A stretch of 64,000 nt of DNA. Source: Strigops habroptila. Taxonomy: Eukaryota > Chordata > Aves > Psittaciformes > Psittacidae. The position numbers were made by a program, and so were the translations under genes. The stretch covers positions 38,012,207-38,076,206 of the forward strand of contig NC_044283.2 of assembly GCF_004027225.2 (NCBI RefSeq), in the 5' to 3' direction. Below the pieces are notes generated by a model that searched no databases, had not been told where the DNA came from, and saw nothing but the letters and a program-made list of their open reading frames with translations. Below are positions 13,166 through 26,150 of the stretch, one piece after another (within the stretch, counting starts at the first letter, position 1; each line of letters starts with the position of its first letter).

Positions 13166-15781
13166 TTTATCCAGGTTTCTACCATCAATTAATTTAATAC
13201 ACATAAAGTTTCTGATCCCATAGGTACTTAAATGTTTAAGTATTTTGCTTACCTGAGTCACCTATTCAACAGCATGAGGCTATTTAAATGAGTGAAGTGG
13301 CATGAATGCTACATATTTTTCAAGCATGTCCTGCACTCTAATATGAAGAGAGGATATGATTCTTTTTCCTCTATACTAAACATAGAGGTATAAAGGCACT
13401 CAAAAAAAAAAAAAAGTTAGTACAAGCGTATTATACGGTAATGATGCTGCATTACAACAAGTCATTTCTAAAAAGTAAGCTTCTGTTAGATGAAGAAGTT
13501 GGAAGCAGCTCTCATATGAAACATACTTAGTCTGGAGGACTAGTGATAGAGTATAGTTTTTGGCAAGAGAAGTTTTCAACATCTTTTGGTCTCACTGTGA
13601 ATTCATGCAGTATAGGAAACCAACAGCTGCAAAACATTGTGTCAGAAGTGACACCAGCTGGGTTAAAGCAAGAAGAGGTTATTTTGTCTGAGATTATAGG
13701 CATATGACCAAAAAAAAAACCCACACCCCCCAAATAAACTTAAAAGCAATATTAAAAAAAATACAGTAGAAGAACTATTTTCAGCCTAATTTCTTCTTGG
13801 CAATTTCACAGAGAAGTTAAGGTGATTGGACTAGCACTCGCCATACAGCTCAAGCCTCCAGAAAAAACTAAAGTAGAAAGGGATTTAAATGCTCTGTTTT
13901 ATTTCTCATAGAAGCTAAGATTCTCAAAGCTCATAACAGCCTTTTATTATGTGTAATGGTTATGAATACATTTTGATTTTGACAAAGTCTTCAGAGCAAT
14001 TACATACAGACTATCAATTTTTCTGTATAGGAAAAAAACAGTAACACAGGTTTGTAATACAGCACAGGTAAGATGAAATGACATATTTGGAAATATCAAA
14101 AAAAGATGTAGTCAGGATGAAGCAGGAGACAGGAACAGGTGACTTTAGAAAAGACTATCATAGATATTGATTTGGAATGGAAAAAATTAATAGTTATTAG
14201 CAGGCTTTTACAAAACATCGGCACAGAAATAGAAATCTCGTTCCATCTTTACAATTCTTGCCAGCTTAAAGCACCCTAGAAAGTACCACATTTGAGAGTC
14301 AGCAGTTACCTCTGAAGTAGCATTCTATTGCAGCCCCAAAGCACCCTTGTGAAGCAAGTCCCTCAGTTGTCTCCAATAACTGCATGCTGATTTACATTGC
14401 AGGGCAGTCTCAGAGTGCATTAGTTGATTTTCTTTTGGATGAGATTGAGATATAGTACAGGACTTCACTTTATGCACTTCTACCTAATACGCTTCAGCTA
14501 GTAACAGACATTCATCTCCTGCAAGCCTAGGGCTAACCTGCAGTAACCTCTTGACACTGCAAACATGTTTTGTGGGTGTCCTCAGCAACTTATTGCTAGC
14601 TAATGTAAATATAGCCAGAATAAGAGAGACATCAATAGCTCACACAGAGGAAGAGTGCATGTATGCTATAGTGTATAGGTACTATGTTTTGCTCCACTTT
14701 CAGAGTAACATGTTGAAAAATTATAAAATTAAGTAATTACACTTTTGCATGCGAAGTTGAAGCAAGTTTACCTGTATGGTAATACTCATACTGCATGGAT
14801 GAAACTGAATCTAATTAAACTTGCACACAGAACAGAATTATGCTGAGCAGTAAGAATAGTTCAATATGTAGAGCAAATCTCAGTTTTCCACGTTTTAATA
14901 ATCAAGGCTGACACTTTGTCTGAAGTTCAGTTTTCTCAGTTCAGCTTTTGAGACAGATGCCAAGGTCCCACCTACTTTGGTGTTATGCTTATAACAGATG
15001 GCAGTTCCAAGCTAAGCCCCTTGAACACCATTTAAGGTCAAGTCTTCAGTTCTTTGTCTATCATGTTAGACTGAGAAACCGCAACACTTTAATACAACTC
15101 TTAAGTATGAAGGCAGCCAGCGCACATGAAAAAATTTGATTGTATGATTCAAGAAGCCCTTGCAGGCCTGTAAATATGCCAGCTGAGCACACATATCAGT
15201 CAGCCACTCTTAACAAGAGGCCAGAAAAACAGCCTCTTTGCAGGAGACAGACTCAAAATTGTACCCAAGCATCTTGCAAAGGAAGGTCAAGGCCAAAATG
15301 ACCATATCTGCAAAGGTTTATAATTTAGTCACAACTGAAAAAAACTCATAATTTATCCTAATGCCAGGTATTTTAACAGGTCTTTTTCTAAGCATTATTC
15401 CATTTGTTCATGAACAGATGTTCAACATAAACTACTTGGTGAAAACATATTTACTCTTCTAGGCAAAAAAAGACTGATATTGGCAAGTCTGTTTAAATAA
15501 GGAATCATCTAGACTATGGAACTCCTGAGGCAGCTACAAGATAGATAACATCTACCTTTTGGAATAAGGGCAATGAGGAAATTATTTCAACAAAACAACA
15601 GTGAAACATATGGAGTTATTATAAACATCCACATAATAACTGGGGACATTATAATTGCAGTGTCAATCAGGGTGGAACATGATCAGAAACAGAAGAAAGG
15701 GAAGGCACAGATCCAAGTAGAAAATATTAATTTAATTCTAGTGAAGGCTGAAAGATATAGGCAAATACAAAAGGAATCTAG
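13166..15781. other. Intergenic, no gene seen
   Basis: AT-rich DNA between the old LINE body and the retrovirus-like candidate. Open frames are short and unrecognised. If the candidate is real, its upstream part may begin somewhere here (the frame at 14948-15139 has no motif I know). Confidence 0.6.
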
Positions 15782-18350
15782 ATGGATGACAGCAAAGATG
15801 AAGACTTCAGCAGTAGCAAAAATGAAAATTTTATAGTACAAGAAGCTCTACAAAACATCCTGCAGATAATTAGACTAACCACAGAGGGCACTCAAGGGAA
15901 GACAGCTCTGCTGAGACAACAGGATAACTTGGCAGTGGTCAGAGAGACATGATGGAGCTTTGCAGCAACTAGATACGGTGCTCTGTTATGTGTGACTGCA
16001 GTGCTTGCTGTCCAATACATGGACATAAATTCATAGTTTTAACTCTCCAATAGTCTGACTTTCCAATCATCGCTTTGATTTACATGCGCTTTATACTTTT
16101 CTAGACTAACCTCTCTGGCCTAGCCATCATGCAGCTGGATTGGGAACTTCTTACTACAAGTAATGTGCGCTCTCACTGAAACAGAATGAAATTTTATGGA
16201 AACCAAGAAGGAGAACATGGCTGCCATTTTAGCCAGTAGGAAACATAACACACAAAGCTTCAATAGCAGAAAATGGGACAGACGCAAGAGAGACATGCTT
16301 TGCTGTTACTTTACCATAAACAGCATCTAATGGACTACCGTACATGATGTGAAAAGCATTGATCTATGTTATGAACTTCAGTTCTCACAAATTAGGTGAC
16401 TATGTAAAAGTCTGAACACATAAAAATCCTGCAATGCAAACTATAGGGAAAACTGCGGCCAGGTTGCAGAACAGATTACCAGAGGAGCCCGAATTGGCTG
16501 GGCCTGTGGAAAATACTATTTTCTTACAATACGGATTGTAGGGAGCAGATGACTATGTGCTTCATGATTTCTATAGTAAGGCTTTCAAAGCACAAGATCT
16601 TGTACTAGGCAGATGATGTATTGGTTAACTAAGTATAACTCAATAAGCAAATCAATTTATTGCTATATCAGAAATAGACGATTAATAAAAAACATATACT
16701 GTTAGCATGAAATCTCTAATTAACAGCTATATACATTAGTATGTTTTTCCAACATAAGCAACTCCTATGATTAGCTCTTGTAGAGAAGCTTGGAAAGCTG
16801 TTCCACATTGTGGTCAGTCCATTTTCTGTTGAACAAGTGAATACATTCCATCATTGCTGAAAAGCGTATTTAAAAGACAAGGGATTCCTATAAGTCACAA
16901 AATACCTGTAATGCAATTTTGAACGGATACATTTTTGAAGTCATAGGGAAAGAAATCTATTCATTCCAGGTCTGGATAATGATAATTCCAAAGAAAATGG
17001 TCAAATGTCAAAGCCAATGTTTCTTGAGATGGATACAAATGTTTATCCTGGATACAGAACATCTTTGAAGCAGAGGACTGCATCACTGGCAAGTATTTAT
17101 TGCTTTCCTGAAAAGCTGTTCACAAAGGACATTAAGAATGATTTTTTCTATGTGACACACACTGCTATAATTCACAAGGTCTCAGTAAATTTACATTATA
17201 ATAAAATATTCAAAGGTATGAAGAGGGTACTATGCCAAAAGAAACAGTAAAATGGTTTATACCACACAATATAAAGACCTTCATGACAATCTTAGGCAGG
17301 TAATCACATCCAGACTGGAGCAGGTGATAAAGACTGAGCTCATATGAGTTAAGTGTTAACAATCTCTAACCTACACAGGTATAATCAGCAGGTTGTCAGA
17401 AGTATGCCTCAGGCCTAATGATGAGGACATTATTTGTCTGAGATATTTTTAATGGGAAATAGGAGAGATAGTGTATTGTGATACTATCTTTTAAAATTAG
17501 TCATGTATAATTACCAGAAAACTTCCATTTGGGAGAGGTCTTATACATGAAGCAGAAACTGGATCAGAGTCTGCAAAACTGGCGAATCTGCACAAGCCAT
17601 TGTCAACCAAAATCTCCTTAGAAGAGCTGTGGAATGCTACATTCTTTGTCTCACGTCTGATAGTGCAACAGTTAGGAAAGTATGAAAAAAGTAATGGAAA
17701 CCAATGGATCACATCCTATTGCCCATGAAGCTGAATTACAGAACGTATTTGACAGACTAGGGAGCAAGTCCTGACAGCTGGAATGGGAGCAGATGTAAAT
17801 CAAAAGCAAACTACCGCAATACCCAGTCAAGGCTAGGATCTAAAGTGGCATTACAATGAACAGCTGTCCCTGTGCATGAGTGCCATTTAGCAACAGAAAA
17901 CTGACAAATTTGTTGTGCTTTCCCTTCACAATTACTTCTGACAATGAAAGCACTGTGGCATAAACAAGATAAGCATTATGGTTCTATTATGGTCTCTTTG
18001 CTATGTTTGGCACTGCTTGTGTGTGTTCTAGGTTGCAACAGTTTTGGTTTTATTTTGTGAAAACAGGTTTTCATTTGATACAATATGAATTTCATACAGC
18101 TGCATTGTAATTGGTCTCATACTAGGGAGAAAGAAGATAGTTTTACTTTATTCCTTTTATATTTTTCTTTTATGCAAAAAGGGGAGATTGGAAGAGGCAT
18201 AAGCACTGTTTCACATGTCAGGAAACAAGCTGTTTCCTTGGTCTTACTGAGATCTGGAAATTTTCCAGGCCAATAAAACACTTTCTAGGGCTGAAAGAAT
18301 ATTTGTGATTTTTGTGCCTAATGCTATAGCTTATTTTAACTGAGTCCACC
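15782..18350 (+). mobile_element. Candidate degraded endogenous retrovirus-like remnant (env-like region plus 3' LTR start)
   Basis: Seen directly: an ATG at 15782 opens an acidic, then amphipathic frame broken by TGA at 15950. It resumes in the same frame with a hydrophobic segment (15974-16033) and stops at 16034. The same frame at 16280-16291 codes for the basic quartet RRKR, a furin-type pattern. Further short frames follow at 17005-17250 and 17252-17340. A hydrophobic, membrane-anchor-like segment (17989-18057) ends at TGA 18058-18060. About 115 bases later comes a 12-base purine run (18176-18187), then T and TG, and an AATAAA at 18272-18277. That order resembles the 3' end of a retrovirus: envelope frame, polypurine tract, LTR with poly(A) signal. 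Multiple stops and frame changes show it is not functional. I found no polymerase motif, 5' LTR or primer-binding site, and the LTR 3' edge is unknown. It could be coincidence in ordinary intergenic DNA. Confidence 0.3.
18176..18350 (+). other. Candidate polypurine tract and start of an LTR-like segment
   Basis: AAAAAGGGGAGA followed by T and TG at 18189-18190, with AATAAA 82 bases further on. This is the expected arrangement for a retroviral PPT and LTR U3 start. No second copy of the following 60 bases was noticed within the window, so the LTR identity is unproven. Confidence 0.28.
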
Positions 18351-20097
18351 TCTCTGAATAAGTTTAATTTTGTCATCTCAGATAAAATTGTAACATTAGC
18401 TGGATTTTTTATTAAAGTATATTCTATATAGAACTAACACAGATCTTTAAAGAGCTGTGATAATCTTCTTTTCCTAACATACAAACTCATATGATTTTCT
18501 CTCAGTAAGCTAAAGAGACAAAGTTGAATGCTAGTATCTATGCTCTGTTTTCCTTTTTTTTCATGTTGTCACAGCTTAGACTAAACAAAACTGTTCTATT
18601 TTAAAGTAAGAAACTTTGTATAATTATTTTAAAGAATTAACAGGGCTTTTAGAATATTTGATTGTAACGAGTCTAATAGGAGATACAAATATTAAATAAA
18701 TACAATAAAAAATAAATGTATGTATCATCTAAGTGAAAAACAAGTTAGAAGAATAGTTTGGCTATGTATTTATACGTACATAGCAAAGATGTTAACTACT
18801 TAATAAATGTCCCCATTGTTTTATTGTCCAACATATTATTTTATTTCATTTCAATTTCCACATATTATTCGTAAGCAATAAGGGTGTACTATTTATGCAT
18901 CTATATTTCCACTTCAGAGACACAAATTTAATGAATCATGAGAAATAAATAAATTTTTAACCACTGAAGTGAACTGAAGGTCTATACTTTGCAGTACCAA
19001 TGCCAAATCAAACTCTACATTGACTTTAGTGAGATTCCAAAAAATGGGTTCAGGTAAGTTAGCGATGTGTGTTGATTGATTTTATATTTGGTTGCTGTCA
19101 ATTCTATAACCTGTATTAACAGGAAATTGTAAACAGGGATCAACATGTCTCTTCCTCAGTGATATTTGTGTCACCTTTCTTGGGAAAACCATGATCATTC
19201 AAATATCTAGTAAATTACTTCTCATGTACTGAGAGTACATAAACTAAATGTCAAGTTTATCACCACATACATTACATCTAACTTTGTCAGTTTCTGGTGC
19301 AGAATATTGACACATACAGCGGTAACTAGGAAAATCAACCGTATCTAAAAATGAACGACTGTAAATGCTAATTACTTTGTATCAATTTACCTGGGCAATT
19401 CTATTATTGTTCATATGTTTTATCTCTCCTTTTTTCACATTTTTTCTATCCTCATATCACATATCGAAGCATTTCCCCAAAAGTTTATCTCCCTGTTTTA
19501 ACTTCATTTTACAAGTACAAGGACTTCAATTTACAAGTAAACATTATACAAAAGTAGTTCCATGGAACTGAATAGAAACCGCTTACTTACTTTAAGCACA
19601 TGTCAAAACGTTTGCAAGATCTGATCCTTGGAATATTTATTTAGAAGAGGGATAGCTTTGTGTACTAACCAAGAAGATCCTTTGGTTTTGTTCCTGAGGC
19701 AAAAAATGTTGTGACACGTTATGATTACTTGACAAACAAATCACAGTTTTCCAGTTTATACGTAAGACTTATTTCAAACTTATTTGAGATTTGGAGATAA
19801 AAGAAGCATGAAGTCCTGCATTCCTCAAATATTCTCATAGCACTTTGGGCGTGTCTAATGATTTTTTACAAGAGTTCAACATAAAAACAAAAGTTTTGCT
19901 TCAGAATTTACTGTGCCACATGAATTTTAAATGTTGTAACTTTGCGAACATTTTTTAACCATGACTTAAGGAAAACTCTGCCTAAAGAAGTGTGAGTCTG
20001 AAATCTTTTTGTTGAAGTCAATAGATATGTTCCAGATTTAAACAACCACAAATAAGAATAGAGTTTGGATTCATATAATCAGTCATAATCAGACACA

Positions 20098-20166
20098 GAG
20101 GGTTTGGACGTAGATGACCTTCAGATCCTTTCCAAACCTAACTATTCTGTGATTCCATGATTCTAT
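20098..20166 (+). mobile_element. CR1 LINE 3' tail fragment
   Basis: About 70 bases matching the extreme CR1 3' end: a GATGACCTTCAGATCCTTTCC block followed by AACCTAACTATTCTGTGATTCCATGATTCTAT, with the octamer repeats at the end. A severely 5'-truncated copy. Confidence 0.85.
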
Positions 20167-23004
20167 ATTCTGCAGTCTATTTTTTGTATATTTTGCCTTG
20201 GAAAGAAATAGTCACAGCTGTTACACCGTCAGCTGGAAAAAGAATGGTCATTTATTCTTACCTTTACAAAACTAGGCCAATAACTTTGCTGCATAGGATG
20301 ACTGCAAGACTGAGTCATGGTTACAGTATGCTGGGTGTGGCTGCAAAAGAAAGAAATATTCTTTACCTTGACAGTATTTGTTGTTACTTGGGGAGGAACA
20401 GGGGGAGTGGGGAGGGGGCAACTATGGGTGTTTTTATCAGTGAATGGGTGTGTTCCCAGCAAATTAGGTGGGTATGCCAGCTAAGTAAAGTTCTCTATGA
20501 CCTTTTGGTAGCAGAATAGCAGTAGCAAAGACAAACAACAAACAGCCTAATGAGGAATCGCAAGAAATCTTGAAGTTATCGGAAACCCTTTAGAACATAT
20601 GCTAAGTTTGAAAGTCCCTAAAACATCCCAGGGATGGTTGCAGTTTTCACAATAGGCATTTTTCCAGGTTCCTGACAACAAGGCTGCTGGGTGCAAGGAC
20701 AGGTAGATCACAGATACTTTCAGTTACCATTTGTTCAACTTCCAAGTTACCCACTAAAATTCAGTGCACTTCAGCAACTACGTGGATTAAACATGTCTCT
20801 ATAGCATATGTGGAAGCTTAGGGCAGAGTATTTTTGCTGTGGCTTCTGATCCATGACAGCCTGATGCTTTTCCTTCCTGGTATCCGCTGGCCTCTGCATT
20901 CATATAGCCTGCCCCTTCCACCTCGACCTCCCTGCTCCCCAATTTCCACAGCTTGCTTTGTGACTGTAGACATGCTTCTGTCAGTACCTACCCACTCCCT
21001 TCCCTTTATAGAAGTTACCTGAACATGTGGGTTATTGAGGACTTTTTGTCAAAGATCAGAGCTTTAAAAAGGCATGGATTACTACACACATTTACTCATG
21101 AAAATGACACCCTGTGCTTGTGCATGTGAAGAACAGTTATCCTTATCATGTTCAAACTCAATTTCTGTGTATCAGCCAAGAGCTGGAGGGCCTCCCCCAA
21201 TGCCCATAGGGACCAGGCCTGTCCCATCACCCCACTGGTGTGCTCAGTAGTCTGTGTGATCCACAGACATTGAAACTTACTGGAGAGACAAAGAGGGGTG
21301 AGGCACTCCCAAAGAGGGGATCAAGGTGAGCTGCAGAGTCATTCTCATTTAACCACAGTGCCACAGGGCTTGGTAAGGGGTGAAGGTTTCCCCTGGCTGG
21401 ACACATGCAAACATAGCACTTTGGTGGGAAAGCAGCATCAGACAGGGATGAATAGTCTGTTGGGGCATAAGGAAGCAACAGGACAGTTACAAAAAGTGGC
21501 TCCTACCTTGAAAAAAAATATATAAAAAATTAAAGGAATATTGGTGTTAGGCCAATTCCTTATTTTTTCTGCAATATCCAGTAGCTGGGGTGTACTGGTG
21601 GTGTGGGACCTGCTTTGCACAGTTTCAGAGAAGTCCTAGCAGCAAGTCATCCACTTGACAGTGATTACTTAGGCTTCTAGGGGTTTTTGGTCTAAAGATC
21701 ACTACTGATTTGTCTAACCTACCTTAAACTGAAAAATTAACAATACTAAGATACTAACAAATGATGTGTCTTGTAAATGAGTCTTGAACAGTACATTCTG
21801 CATCAATCTGACTTCTAAATATCTGTTTGAAATATAAAACTGCTAAGCAGCCCTCTAAATACTGTTGCAGGCATGAAGACAGCTTTGTCTCTGTGTCAGG
21901 GCTTAACAGATGGCACGTTTGCTGAGATGATACACAGAGCACAAGAGAGGTGCTGGAGTTACAGCTTGTTCTTCCAGATCTTAGGGAAGAACAGGAAGAT
22001 CTTAAAAGTTTGTCTCTCTAAAACTTCCCTTATTAGCGTACTTGTTCTATATTTGTTTTGCATTTTCCTCTAGCAAAAGACACCTTTAGCATGAGTCCTA
22101 ACAATAAATTACCTTGTGAATCGGGATACTTGGGATGGATTTTGAAGTGGAAACTGCCTTTTACCGACTTAACCGAAGATCGTTTTCAGCCCACATAGAG
22201 AACATGTCCCAGAGAAATGACTGCGTGCCAAAATTCAGACCTGATGCTTTTCAGCTTAAGTTCTGTAATTTAGTTCCCCAGTGAAGCTTCTCACTTCCCA
22301 TATGAAGAAGCAAAAGGGCACATGTGAGGAGAAGCTCAGACTAATATGACTTTAAGTCTGTATTATTTCCTTTAGGCTGTTGTGCCCAACAAACACTGCC
22401 AGCTCACATGAGATCCCTCAGAGCTCTTCCCAGAGGACTCTGGCCACATATTGCAGCAGAATCATAAATTTTCAATTCTCTTCTCACTCATTCTTACTAA
22501 TTCTTTTTGATGACGCACAGATGAGAAGACAAACAAAACACTGTGCACCAGTCAACTTAGATACAATGAAAAATTTCTTATAGAGGCCAAAAATTTGTTT
22601 CCAAGAACCCATTTCACACTCTATGTCCGTGGCACATTTAGGAATGTAAGACAGCAAGCACCCAATATGTGGTGGGTATTTCACCTACTGTCAACAAATG
22701 GGACAGGGGTTATTCTGGACAAGTTGCTCTTTCTGCTTAATAGTGTGTTTCCCTCAGGCTTCACTTGATTTCCTTTCTGACCTGAATATCTATCCTTGTC
22801 CCATTTTAAAAGCACAGTTATCATTTCATCATGAAAGTAGTATATTTTCTGAAAGAGCATCTCCACTAAGGTCTGTGAGAAAACTTTCTGTGCTTTCTTG
22901 ATGTATAATCAATGCTGAATATACTGCAGTTAACTGGAAGTACAGTTGGGTAAGCATCTGCATTTAAAGAAAAGCATATAAATTTTTTAATAGCTTAGTA
23001 ATAA

Positions 23005-23222
23005 AATCATAGAATCACATAACAGTTTGGGTTGGAAAGGACCTTAAGATCATCTAGTTCCAACTCCCCTGCCATGGACAAGGACACCTCACACTAGACC
23101 ATGTCACCCAAGGCTCTGTCCAACCTGGCCTTGAACGCTGTCAGGGATGGAGCATTCACCGCTTCTTTGGGCAACCTGTTCCAGTGCCTCACCACCGTCA
23201 CAGTGAAGAATGAACTTTTAAG
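23005..23222 (-). mobile_element. CR1 LINE 3' fragment
   Basis: On the + strand it begins ATCATAGAATCACATAACAG and continues through the GGTTGGAAAGGACCTTAAGA block, the CTGCCATGGACAAGGACACC block and a CAACCTGTTCCAGTGCCTCACC block, all in the order of an inverted bird CR1 3' end. It is less diverged than the copies at 12 and 25 kb and ends near 23222, where similarity stops. The 122-codon frame that follows (23261-23629) is not CR1 and is not recognised. Confidence 0.92.
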
Positions 23223-25589
23223 AAAACATTTATGGCTTCAAGGACATCTACAACCTTGAAGTGAAAGTGGAGAGAGTTACAGGACTAGAGACTGTTCCTT
23301 GGTATATGTTGGATGGAGCTAGCCAGTCTGCAGTAGAGAAAGGAGAAACATTACTTACATGCTGTCAGCATCCCATCTTTGCTCCATTTGTCTTTGTGAA
23401 GGGTCAAGCATCAGACAGAAGTCACAGTGCAGCACTAGGATTACATATGGCGTCATTTCAGCAGCAGAATTTGGTGGCTTCATGCCCTAGGGAAATGATC
23501 TTCCTCCCCCTCAGTAAATTCACATCTGTGCCTATGTGTACTACGCACTCCAAATTCCCACAGATGTACAGTTTTTCAATTTACTGCTCAGCAAATGCTC
23601 ATTCAATGAAGATTGAGCAATTCATCTAATTTTCACTTACGATCTTTCGTTTGCTTCCTTTCTTCTGCTCTCCCACTCTGGCTCCCAGTTTCTGTGTGAA
23701 CATTCAGTCAGATGATAAAGTATGATCGAATGTTTAAACTTATAAAGTTATCCATTTCAAAAGATTAAGGGTAACTTCTCTTTCACCGTTGAGTTTACTT
23801 TTACATTTTCAAAATATATATAGCAGGCTATTAAAACAACTATCAATATGGCTATCAGAACCATCATAAGAAAGTAGGACAACAGGCAATACATTCAATG
23901 TGTTTCTTTTAATTTTTAATATGATGTTGCACGGAAACAAGACTAATGTGAATATGTTGTCAGTGTATATTTTTCTGACTGTTTAGTTTCTCCCAATAAC
24001 TCTTGAACCATTTCACAGATATTAAACCAATCTTGTAGAAGGATGAAGGTGGTTTCTATGAAAAGAGATGGCCAGGGAGAAAATCCAGACCATGCAGTTT
24101 TTCAAACTTTGAGAAAATATGAAGAGTCAGTTCGTACATTATTAAACACAAAAAAATCTGCATGGGAGAGACATCTTAAAAATATGCCTGCTGTAGGGAA
24201 AGTTGCTGTCATTTTTAGAAACCAAAACCAGTCAAATGTGAGGCACACATTTCTAGCAAAACAGGATAGTCTTTGTGATTATTGAGCTAGCTGCATCAAG
24301 CAACTGCAATATTTTTGATATAAAGTAAAAATATCTACCACTTTTTTGTGAAAACAGATTTTTTGAAAATAGGCTATTCCTTGCTGCACAAGTTAAGCTT
24401 TATTACTTGCTGTCACTCTAAAAATTATGTTGATCCTTGTAATAATCCAAATTTATTTTGCTTCTGTAACCATTGTTTTATGCTCAATGTAATGTTTGCT
24501 GGATTGATTCACTGGATTGTAAATCACGTAGTTCAAGGACACGAGTTAAATTTTAGAAAGTGTTAACTGAGTTACAAAAACATGACTAAGACCTCAGTGA
24601 CATGTTAAATCAGGAAAAGCTAGTTACTAAAAGGCTTTAACCTTTATTTTCTTCCAGAAAAACATTTTATTTTCTTTTAGGTAAATATACTGTTCTCAAT
24701 AGACTTTATCTTAGCCTTTTTTATGCCCAGTGTTTGGCCTTATGTCTCTGTTCCCTACAAAAGTGAAGATATCTTAGCAAAAAAGTCTTCAGTATAATGC
24801 TGTCAGCAGTGTAGAGGCTTTACCTGCAAGGAAAACATTACAGCATATGACAGTACATCTCATATTAGTCTACAACATAAAAACCAGGTGCTTATAAGTT
24901 CATAACCCTAAATGTTCTGCAATATAACTTGGGCAGAGTGCTAAATCTTCCATTAGTGACAGCCAAAGGTAAATAATCTATTGCAAGTGATGTAATTTTC
25001 AAAGCCTCTTCACTTTCTCTTCACAAATGTCATAACAAAGCTTGAAGGCAGCTTTTATAAAAAAATCCCTGTTGGGAAAAATCATTTGCTGCTTTTTAAA
25101 AAATATACTTACTATCTATAAATACCAAAGAAACCCTGGGTTCCAGTGAACCTATGGTCAGGTCACCCACAGATTAATGGACTCTAAGATTTTGTTATGA
25201 CCTGATACACATGGCAGATCAGTACTAGATCAGTAAGTAAATGCTGTATTAAGTTAGCTCTTGAATTGGCATATATTGCAGTACAGACGAATTTAACTTC
25301 TATCAGTTAAATTTTTGGAGCTTATTAGTAACATGTGCTGGGAATATGGGCTGGGAAGAGAGTCTTTACACCTGGCCCCTTGCTAATAAAAGCAGCACAA
25401 CATCAGATTAATTCTGTAAGCCACATTTAAAAGGAAATGAGCTGGTGACAGAGAAATAAACCTACAGGGCTAGGCTTTCTCCTTCTTTTGTATTATCCGT
25501 CCTCACTCAGAGATGCAAATCCTTTTGCTCCAGATGCAGGCATATGCTGGGCATCCTTGCAAGATGGCTATGACTACTTGAAGAACACT

Positions 25590-26150
25590 TTATTAATAGT
25601 TAGCAATATTCTTTTAACATCCAGTCCAAGATTTTTCAGGGTCAGCCTATACCTATTTGTTCTTGTGCCAACATTGTTCTTTAACTTAAACAGATCTGTT
25701 CCCTCATGGTGTTTATCCCTGAGGAGAGCAATCTAATCCCCTCTCGGCCTTCCTTTTGTAAATTTAAACAAGTCACACCCACCTCCTCTCATTAATCAGA
25801 TTCCCCATTCCTCCTTTCACCCTAGTCGCCTTCTCTGTAAATGAACTAGTTTCAGCTCATTTTTCCCATGTCTGTGACTGGAGTTTTGACTATCCGAGAT
25901 GACCGCACACCAAAGCCTAACACCATCAACCCACTCGTTGGCTCTCCTCCTGGAACTCTCCTGGTGGAGAATATTTCAAAGTCACATTTGCCTTTTTTCA
26001 TTGTGCCATCCCATTAGCAATTTGCATCTATGTAGAGATCATCAATAATCCCTTATATTTCTCCTCCTTAACTACTTATAACTAAGATGATGCAACTTAC
26101 AGCAAATCTTTTTGTTAACAGCCCCCAAATAATATGTCCATAACCCTTGA
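25590..26150 (-). mobile_element. Second ancient CR1/L3-type LINE fragment
   Basis: Antisense CR1-superfamily blocks in order on the + strand: TTAACATCCAGTCCAAG then ACCTATTTGTTCTTGTGCCA (about 25615-25670), a CCTGAGGAGAGCAATCTAATCCCC block (about 25717), CCTTTCACCCTAGTCGCCTT (about 25815), a CTGGAGTTTTGACTATCCGAGATG block (about 25878) and CACATTTGCCTTTTTTCATT (about 25983). Strongly diverged, no coding capacity. The open frame at 25488-25736 is a by-product. Confidence 0.55.

Larger units (their letters stand above)
18351..25589. other. Intergenic with two CR1 tails and a GC-richer kilobase
   Basis: Mostly AT-rich and gene-free. The stretch about 20640-21650 is visibly richer in G and C than its flanks and gives several overlapping chance frames. 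No exon structure was recognised. Confidence 0.6.
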
